The notes under the pieces are model-generated. The model ran no database searches and was not told where the DNA came from. It saw nothing but the letters and a program-made list of their open reading frames with translations. Below, piece after piece: positions 59,205-64,000 of a stretch of DNA of 64,000 bases. The stretch lies in contig NZ_CP070326.1 of the NCBI RefSeq assembly GCF_016917755.1, forward strand, positions 1,736,001-1,800,000, written 5' to 3'. The position numbers were made by a program, and so were the translations under genes. Position 1 is the stretch's first letter. Every line of letters begins with the position of its first letter. Origin of the DNA: Streptomyces noursei. Its GTDB lineage: Bacteria > Actinomycetota > Actinomycetes > Streptomycetales > Streptomycetaceae.

Positions 59205-60599
59205 TCAGCAGTCGCAACAGCCACAACCATCGCAACAGTCACAGCCGTCGCAGCAGCAGCCGCAGCCGTCACCGCAGTTGCAGCAGTCGCAACAGTCACA
59301 GCTGTGGCAGCAGCCCTCGCGCGTCTTGCGCGACCACGGCCCCTCGAACTCCGACGCGCAGCAGACCTTGCAGGTGCAGCACAGCCCGATGGCCACCGCG
59401 CAGCCCGCCCAGAAGCCGCGCGGCTTCCTCGGCGGCTGCGGGAAGTGCGGCGACCGGCCGTCGCCGCCCGAGCCGCCGTCCCCGCCGCCGTAGCCACCGC
59501 CCGAGCCGCCGGGCGGAACCGGCCCGCCGCCGGCCGGGGCCTGCGGGACGTTCAGGTGCTGCTGACCACCGGCGTACGGACCGCCGACCGGCGGCTGCCC
59601 GTACGGGGAACCCCCATTGGGCACGCCCCCGTTCCCGTACGGGTTCCCGTAGGGGTTGTTCCCGTAGGGATTGTTGGCGTACGGGTTCCCACCCTGCGGG
59701 TCGTAGGGGCCGGGTGTCGCGCCGTGGCCCTGGTGGGAGCAGGAGGACGTCCCGAAGGCCCGGTCCACCGAGCGCCGCAGTTCGTGCACCAGCAGCACAT
59801 GGACCAGGGCGGAGTCGGTGAACTCCACGTCGCGCAGCGCCAGTCGGATGCCGTGCAGCGCGTCGTCGCACAGCCGGCGGGCCTCAGCCAGGCCGGCGCC
59901 GGTGGCCGTGATCGGGTTCCAGGCGCCCTCGGCGGCGTCCGCCGTACGGTCCTCCACGGCGTCGAGGAGGTGGGCCAGCCGGCCGAAGAGCCGGCCGGCC
60001 TCGGCCAGCGGCGCGGCGTTGCCGGGCCGGCCCGCCAGCACCGCGGTGTGCGCGAAGGCCGCGGCGGTGGCCGTCTCGGTCGGCTCGGTGATCACCGTCA
60101 GCGGCGTCCCCGGGCCGGCCAGTTCCTCGATGCCCAACTGCCGGTCCACCGCGTCGACGAGGACGGCGGTGTCGAAGCCGAGTGCGGCGCCGGTGCGGGC
60201 CCCGGCCCGGTCCCAGCCCGCGGCGACCCGGCGCGCCGCGGCGGCCATCGGACGGCGGCGCAGCACCCCGTTCCCGTCGGCGACGTGGTCACGGATCTTC
60301 GCCGAGGCGAGGACGAGGGACACCGACGCCGCGAGGCGCGCGCCCTCCCCCTGGGCGACCGAGGCAGTGCGCATCCCGCGCAGGGGGCACGGGCCGGCGG
60401 TGCGGCGTCGGAGTTCGGCCCGGCCGGACTGGGCGTCGGTCAGCACCGAGACGATCAGCCCGTCGTAGTTGGTGACGATCCGTGCGAACTGGCCGTGGTC
60501 GGCGCGCAGCGCCAGGCACAGGCCGCACAAGTGGGCCATCCACTCGGTCTTGAGCCCTTGGGTCAGCCGATGGGTACAGGGCCTGACGATTCCGAACAT
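59205..60599 (-). CDS. DUF5685 protein with an extreme cysteine-rich tail
   Basis: 464 residues. The N-terminal ~290 residues match DUF5685: MFGIVRPCTHRLTQGLK, HLCGLCLALRADHGQFAR and several further helical blocks, with a CxxC near residue 25. A disordered linker (~295-390) is rich in Asn-Pro-Tyr-Gly repeats and glycine. The protein then ends in a tail in which 25 of the last ~65 residues, and 19 of the last 35, are cysteine, mostly CC or CxC spaced by Asp and Gly. Such a tail should bind several metal ions or clusters. The function of DUF5685 is unknown; metal storage, delivery or a cofactor-dependent enzyme are possibilities. ATG 60599. Confidence 0.85.
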   Translation of the reverse strand: MFGIVRPCTHRLTQGLKTEWMAHLCGLCLALRADHGQFARIVTNYDGLIVSVLTDAQSGRAELRRRTAGPCPLRGMRTASVAQGEGARLAASVSLVLASAKIRDHVADGNGVLRRRPMAAAARRVAAGWDRAGARTGAALGFDTAVLVDAVDRQLGIEELAGPGTPLTVITEPTETATAAAFAHTAVLAGRPGNAAPLAEAGRLFGRLAHLLDAVEDRTADAAEGAWNPITATGAGLAEARRLCDDALHGIRLALRDVEFTDSALVHVLLVHELRRSVDRAFGTSSCSHQGHGATPGPYDPQGGNPYANNPYGNNPYGNPYGNGGVPNGGSPYGQPPVGGPYAGGQQHLNVPQAPAGGGPVPPGGSGGGYGGGDGGSGGDGRSPHFPQPPRKPRGFWAGCAVAIGLCCTCKVCCASEFEGPWSRKTREGCCHSCDCCDCCNCGDGCGCCCDGCDCCDGCGCCDC

Positions 60600-60918
60600 G
60601 TAAGAGCAAACCCCCCGTGTGACATGAACATGAGCCGGCAGCTGCGGCGGCAGGGAATGCTACCGACCGGTCCCGTGACCTGCGCGCACACCCCGCGCGC
60701 GGGGCAACACCCCAGGCACCGAACCGGCATCACGCCGAGCCCCGCACCGGGTCTCACCCTGACCGGATCAACCCGCCCGCCCCCGCCGCCGTTCACCCTT
60801 TCTGCTGATACCACCGATCCGCCCCGCCTGGGAGCATGACGGCGCCACCGCGCGGACGACCGGGCCGCGCCCGCGCCCGGCACTCGACCGACAGTCCTCT
60901 TCCGGCATTTGGAGTCCC
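60600..60918. other. Divergent intergenic region DUF5685 / inhibitor gene
   Basis: 319 bases between two divergent starts. CCCCGCGCGCGGGG (60691-60704) is a perfect palindrome that could be an operator; no promoter boxes or coding frames stand out. Confidence 0.4.
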
Positions 60919-61362
60919 ATGAAGGCAACGAGGTATCTGGCCGCGGCGTGTGCCGCGAGTGCGGCACTGGGCATGGGAACGGCCTCCGCCACGGCGCCGG
61001 CCGCGCCGGGCCCGGCCCTCCCCCGTGCGGTCCGAGCCACCGCGGCCCACGGCGTCCTGCTCGCCGACGCGGACAACGGCCGGACGCTCACCGTGCACAC
61101 CGGGGACGTGATCGAGGTCCGGCTCACCGGTGAGCGCACCGGCGGCACGACCTACACCTGGAGCGCTCCGACCGCCGGCGGCACCGCGGTGCTCCGGCGC
61201 ACGACGGCCGGCGTGACACCGGCCGGGGGCGCCACCGGGCGCTTCGTCGCGGCCGGGCGGGGCACCGCCACGCTCACCGCGCAGCGGACCTGTCACGCCG
61301 CCCCCGGCTCGCTCTGCGCGCACCTGGTCCGGCTCTGGAAAGCCACGGTCACGGTGGCGTGA
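60919..61362 (+). CDS. Secreted chagasin-like (I42) protease inhibitor
   Basis: 147 residues. A Sec signal peptide (YLAAACAASAALGMGTASA) is followed by a beta-rich domain: VHTGDVIEVRLTGERTGGTT with the first inhibitory-loop position at TGGTTYTW, then GRFVAAGRGTATLTAQ and a final RLWKATVTV matching the RPW loop. This is the layout of chagasin-type inhibitors of papain-family proteases. Two cysteines (CHAAPGSLC) could form a disulfide near the last loop. Inhibition is inferred from fold only. ATG 60919; it ends seven bases before the convergent folD stop. Confidence 0.75.
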   Translation: MKATRYLAAACAASAALGMGTASATAPAAPGPALPRAVRATAAHGVLLADADNGRTLTVHTGDVIEVRLTGERTGGTTYTWSAPTAGGTAVLRRTTAGVTPAGGATGRFVAAGRGTATLTAQRTCHAAPGSLCAHLVRLWKATVTVA

Positions 61363-61369
61363 TCGGGCC

Positions 61370-62239
61370 TCAGCCCGCCGCCCCCAGCTGCCGGGTGGCG
61401 GCGTCGACGGTCTGGGTGAGCAGGGTGGCGATGGTCATCGGGCCGACACCGCCGGGCACGGGGGTGATCAGGCTCGCGACCGCCGCCGCGGACGGGAAAT
61501 CGACGTCGCCGACGTTCCCGGGGTTGTAGCCGGCGTCGATGACGACGGCTCCGGGCTTGAGCTGGTCGCCGTGGAGGAAGCGGGGACGACCGACCGCGGC
61601 GATCAGCACATCGGCCTCCCTGGTGTGGGCGGCGAGGTCGGTGGTGCGGGAGTGGCAGTAGGTGACGGTGGCGTCGCGGCCGAGCAGCAGCATCCCCACG
61701 GGCTTGCCCAGGATCGCGCTGCGCCCGACGACCACCGCGTGCTTGCCGGTCAGATCGACGTCGTAGTGGTCCAGGAGGTGCATGATGCCGCCGGGGGTGC
61801 AGGACGCGAAGCCGTCCATGCCGAGGCTCATCGCGGCGAAGGAGTGCGCGGTGACCCCGTCGACGTCCTTCTCGGGGGCGATGGCCTCGAAGGCGGCGCG
61901 CTCGTCGATGTGCGGGCCGACCGGGTGCTGGAGCAGGATGCCGTGCACACCGGAGTCGTCCGACAACTCGCCGATGGTGTCGACCAGTTGGGCGGTGGTG
62001 GTGTCGGCGGGCAGCGCGATGTGCCGCGACTGGACGCCGGCCTTGGCGCAGCGGTTGCGCTTCATCCGGACGTAGGTGACCGAGGCCGGGTCGTCGCCCA
62101 CGAGGACGGTGGCCAGGCACGGCGCCCGGCCGGTGCGCGCGGCGAGTGCCGCGGCGCGCTCGGCGGCCTCCTCGACCATCCGGCGGGCGAGCGCGCTGCC
62201 GTCCATCAGGCGGGCGGTGGGGGACGTGGTCTGCGACAT
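61370..62239 (-). CDS. folD: Methylenetetrahydrofolate dehydrogenase/cyclohydrolase
   Basis: 289 residues, the standard FolD length. The catalytic YVRMKRNRCAKAGV (the Tyr-x3-Lys motif), DVDGVTAHSFAAMSLG, TPGGIMHLL, the NADP fold VVVGRSAILGKPVGMLL and PVPGGVGPMTIATLL are all present. It converts methylene- to formyl-tetrahydrofolate, feeding one-carbon metabolism and purine synthesis. It could use the one-carbon units made by the dimethylglycine oxidase elsewhere in this window, but the two are 44 kb apart. ATG 62239 has AGGAGG upstream. Confidence 0.94.
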   Translation of the reverse strand: MSQTTSPTARLMDGSALARRMVEEAAERAAALAARTGRAPCLATVLVGDDPASVTYVRMKRNRCAKAGVQSRHIALPADTTTAQLVDTIGELSDDSGVHGILLQHPVGPHIDERAAFEAIAPEKDVDGVTAHSFAAMSLGMDGFASCTPGGIMHLLDHYDVDLTGKHAVVVGRSAILGKPVGMLLLGRDATVTYCHSRTTDLAAHTREADVLIAAVGRPRFLHGDQLKPGAVVIDAGYNPGNVGDVDFPSAAAVASLITPVPGGVGPMTIATLLTQTVDAATRQLGAAG

Positions 62240-62423
62240 GGCGCCTCCTGAGCGTCGTACGTCGTACGGGATCGCCCAGGCGCACGGCATTGGCCGAAGT
62301 GGCCGAGCCGCTTCCCGGTGGTACTCCACCCAAGCGCCAGTCACGGCTCGCGCACCACTTTAGGCGATGGCCGGGAGACGGTGGGAACGGGTGTTCGCGG
62401 GCGGCGGCGCGGGCCGCCCGGGG

Positions 62424-63488
62424 TCAGGGGAATTGTTGCCCCGGACTGGAGGTGTACGGCGCGCTGGCGGCCTCCCATTGGCTGAGGATGCCGTCCCAGT
62501 CGTGCTGGGCGACGGTGACGGCACTGGGATCCCAGGTGGGCGCCGGGGCCACCGGTGGCGGTGGGGTTGACCAGGCGGCATGGGACTCCTGTGGCGTCCA
62601 GGAGGCATAGGGATCCTGTGGCGCCGCCCATGCGGCGGGGTGGCCGGACGACGCCCAGGTGGCGTGCGGCTCGTACGGGGGCTGGGGCGGTGGTGCCTCG
62701 GTGCGGGGCAGGTGGCCGGCGTCGGCCGGGGCGGTGGGTTGGACGTCGGCCATTCGTCGATGGCGGCCGATGCGGTCCGGGGCCGCGGGACGGGCAGTGT
62801 GGGACTCGGCGGCGAGCTGGTGGGCGCGGGCGGCCAGGATCGTCACGTCCAGGCCCAGTTCGGCGGCGAGCGCGGAGAGGTCGGCGCCGGTGTGGTGACT
62901 GTGCACCAGGACCGCGTCCAACGCCGGTGACCAGGCCGGTTCGGATACGGGCGGGGGCGTGGGGGCGGGCGGGGGCATGGGTGCGGGCGCGGGCGCGGGC
63001 GGGCGCGGTGGGATGCGGGTGGCGTCCGGCGGGGCGGCCGGGGCGACGGGGATGGAGGTCGCGCTGCCGGCGGTGGTGGCCCGGGGCCAGCTGTTGCCGA
63101 TCGCAGCGGCCGCGGCCGCTGCCGCGGCGGCCGCGGCGGCCGGCGAGATGGACCGGTTCGGCTCCGGCCGCTCCGGCCGCTCCGAGGTGTCGGCCCGGCG
63201 GGCGGCGCGGCGCTCCCTGGCCGACTCGTCGAGCAGGCTCTTGGCCACCGCACGGGCGTCGTCCTTGCCGACCGTACGGCGGGCCAGGCGCACCTCGCGG
63301 GCGTCGAGGCCGAGCAGATCGGCGACCACCTCGTCGCTGCCGACGGTCACCGCGAAGGCGGCCAGGGTCCGCGAGCGGCGGGCCTCGGCCTCGTCGAGGA
63401 GTCCTTGCGTCCGGCGGACCTCGTCATCGCTGATGCAAAACGCCTGTGCGAGTACCGCGTGGCGCTCCCACAACTCCCTCGGTTCCAT
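62424..63488 (-). CDS. Unknown protein with poly-alanine and Pro-rich regions
   Basis: 354 residues. An N-terminal helical domain (~1-95; LGLDAREVRLARRTVGKDDA) may be a DNA- or protein-binding module. It is followed by a pure alanine run of about 13 residues, a proline-rich linker, a second short helical module (DLSALAAELGLDVTILAARA) and a long Ala/Pro/Gln-rich C terminus. I do not recognise the family. ATG 63488; divergent from the gene at 63664. The two helical modules look like paired short HTH units, but this is uncertain. Confidence 0.62.
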   Translation of the reverse strand: MEPRELWERHAVLAQAFCISDDEVRRTQGLLDEAEARRSRTLAAFAVTVGSDEVVADLLGLDAREVRLARRTVGKDDARAVAKSLLDESARERRAARRADTSERPERPEPNRSISPAAAAAAAAAAAAAIGNSWPRATTAGSATSIPVAPAAPPDATRIPPRPPAPAPAPMPPPAPTPPPVSEPAWSPALDAVLVHSHHTGADLSALAAELGLDVTILAARAHQLAAESHTARPAAPDRIGRHRRMADVQPTAPADAGHLPRTEAPPPQPPYEPHATWASSGHPAAWAAPQDPYASWTPQESHAAWSTPPPPVAPAPTWDPSAVTVAQHDWDGILSQWEAASAPYTSSPGQQFP

Positions 63489-63663
63489 GTCAGCGTCAAC
63501 GCCTTTTGGCCGGTGTTGGTCCGGTTCTCAATGAGAGATCACTGTAAGAGGTGATATTCCCCGCATCGCGCGCAGTGCTTTGGGATGTCATGAGACGGGG
63601 CATACGGGGCCGACCGGGCGTATCCGCAGTGACCGATCGTCGGGACGCATCGTTTCAACGGCC

Positions 63664-64000
63664 ATGAGTGTTCCCTCATCCGTCACCGTTGCCGGCCACG
63701 GCCGAACCGCCTTCGTCCCCCGCCCTCCGGTGGACCCGTCGCTGCCGCCCGGCACGGAGGTCGCACCCGCGCCGCCGCGGATCAACGCCGAGGTCGTCCG
63801 GCAGACCCCCGTGTACGCGGGGCTGGTGAAGATCTGGACGGAGCGGTGCGCGACGGTGCCCGGGGTCGCCGATCCCGAATGGCAACGGCTGGTGTCCTAC
63901 CGGGCGCTGATGGAGGAGACCGAGCTGGCGCTGACCGCACTGCGGCCGCACCGGGCGCCGGACGTGCTGCCGCCGCGCCGCACCCTTCCGGTGCCACCGG
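63664..64000 (+). CDS. Unknown protein, partial (runs off the window)
   Basis: First 112 residues of a longer protein. A Pro-rich start (FVPRPPVDPSLPPGTEVAPA) is followed by a helical stretch (VVRQTPVYAGLVKIWTERCA, then WQRLVSYRALMEETELALTA). No domain recognised. ATG 63664. It is divergent from the poly-alanine protein, and ATCAC-N8-GTGAT (63538-63555) lies between them. Confidence 0.55.
   Translation, partial: MSVPSSVTVAGHGRTAFVPRPPVDPSLPPGTEVAPAPPRINAEVVRQTPVYAGLVKIWTERCATVPGVADPEWQRLVSYRALMEETELALTALRPHRAPDVLPPRRTLPVPP

Noticed and set aside
61370..62239. folD as part of the demethylation locus
   Set aside because: A functional link through tetrahydrofolate is possible, but the genes are 44 kb apart and on a separate transcript.

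Overview
The window is chromosomal DNA of very high GC content with GTG and TTG starts, strong third-position GC bias, mycothiol-dependent formaldehyde metabolism and typical streptomycete families (DUF5954, DUF5685, DUF418, LuxR-type two-component systems). It is almost certainly from Streptomyces or a close relative. I found about 63 protein genes. I saw no rRNA, tRNA, CRISPR array, insertion sequence or prophage. The last gene runs off the right edge and the first starts four bases from the left edge.

Layout. 1-5.7 kb: an acetyltransferase, an exported adenosine deaminase, a divergent MerR/SDR pair with a textbook 19-bp-spacer promoter, and a long-form glyceraldehyde-3-phosphate dehydrogenase. 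5.9-10.2 kb: an asparagine/aspartate operon (FadR-type regulator, asparaginase, aspartate ammonia-lyase, nitrilase-type amidase). 10.3-10.7 kb: a metal-sensing ArsR regulator with its operator. 10.8-21.2 kb: a putative N-methyl-amine (glycine betaine-like) catabolic locus. It has a permease, a Rieske oxygenase, monomeric sarcosine oxidase, dimethylglycine oxidase and mycothiol-dependent formaldehyde dehydrogenase on the minus strand. The IclR regulator lies upstream of these, and a Rieske ferredoxin with its reductase is divergent from it.

21.6-33.4 kb is mixed: a P-loop kinase-like protein, an exported lipase-like hydrolase, a winged-helix regulator, a cold-shock-like protein, an ABC exporter fused in frame to a NUDIX domain, a zinc-ribbon/HTH regulator translationally coupled to an ECF-like sigma factor, a phosphatase, an S1 serine protease behind a perfect 13-bp inverted repeat, and an exported HNH nuclease coupled to a small unknown protein. 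33.6-43.6 kb: a DUF418 membrane protein, a two-component system, a universal stress protein with a 45-residue membrane protein, a second P-loop kinase-like protein, DUF5954, NUDIX, lactonase-like and C39-like proteins, and a MarR/methyltransferase operon with a clear operator.

43.7-64 kb: a permease, a methyltransferase, an orphan SEDS (RodA/FtsW) protein, DUF4389, glutamate decarboxylase, a zinc alcohol dehydrogenase, a divergent AraC/cupin pair, a DrrAB-type exporter plus cytochrome P450 behind a 29-bp-armed inverted repeat, a DUF5685 protein ending in an extreme cysteine-rich tail, a chagasin-like inhibitor, folD and two proteins of unknown function.

Most convergent gene pairs are separated by long GC-rich hairpins, which I annotate as terminators. 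The most unusual items are the ABC-NUDIX fusion, the cysteine tail of the DUF5685 protein, the large operator-like repeat ahead of the exporter/P450 genes, and the self-contained demethylation locus with repeated TTGCG motifs at its transcription starts.
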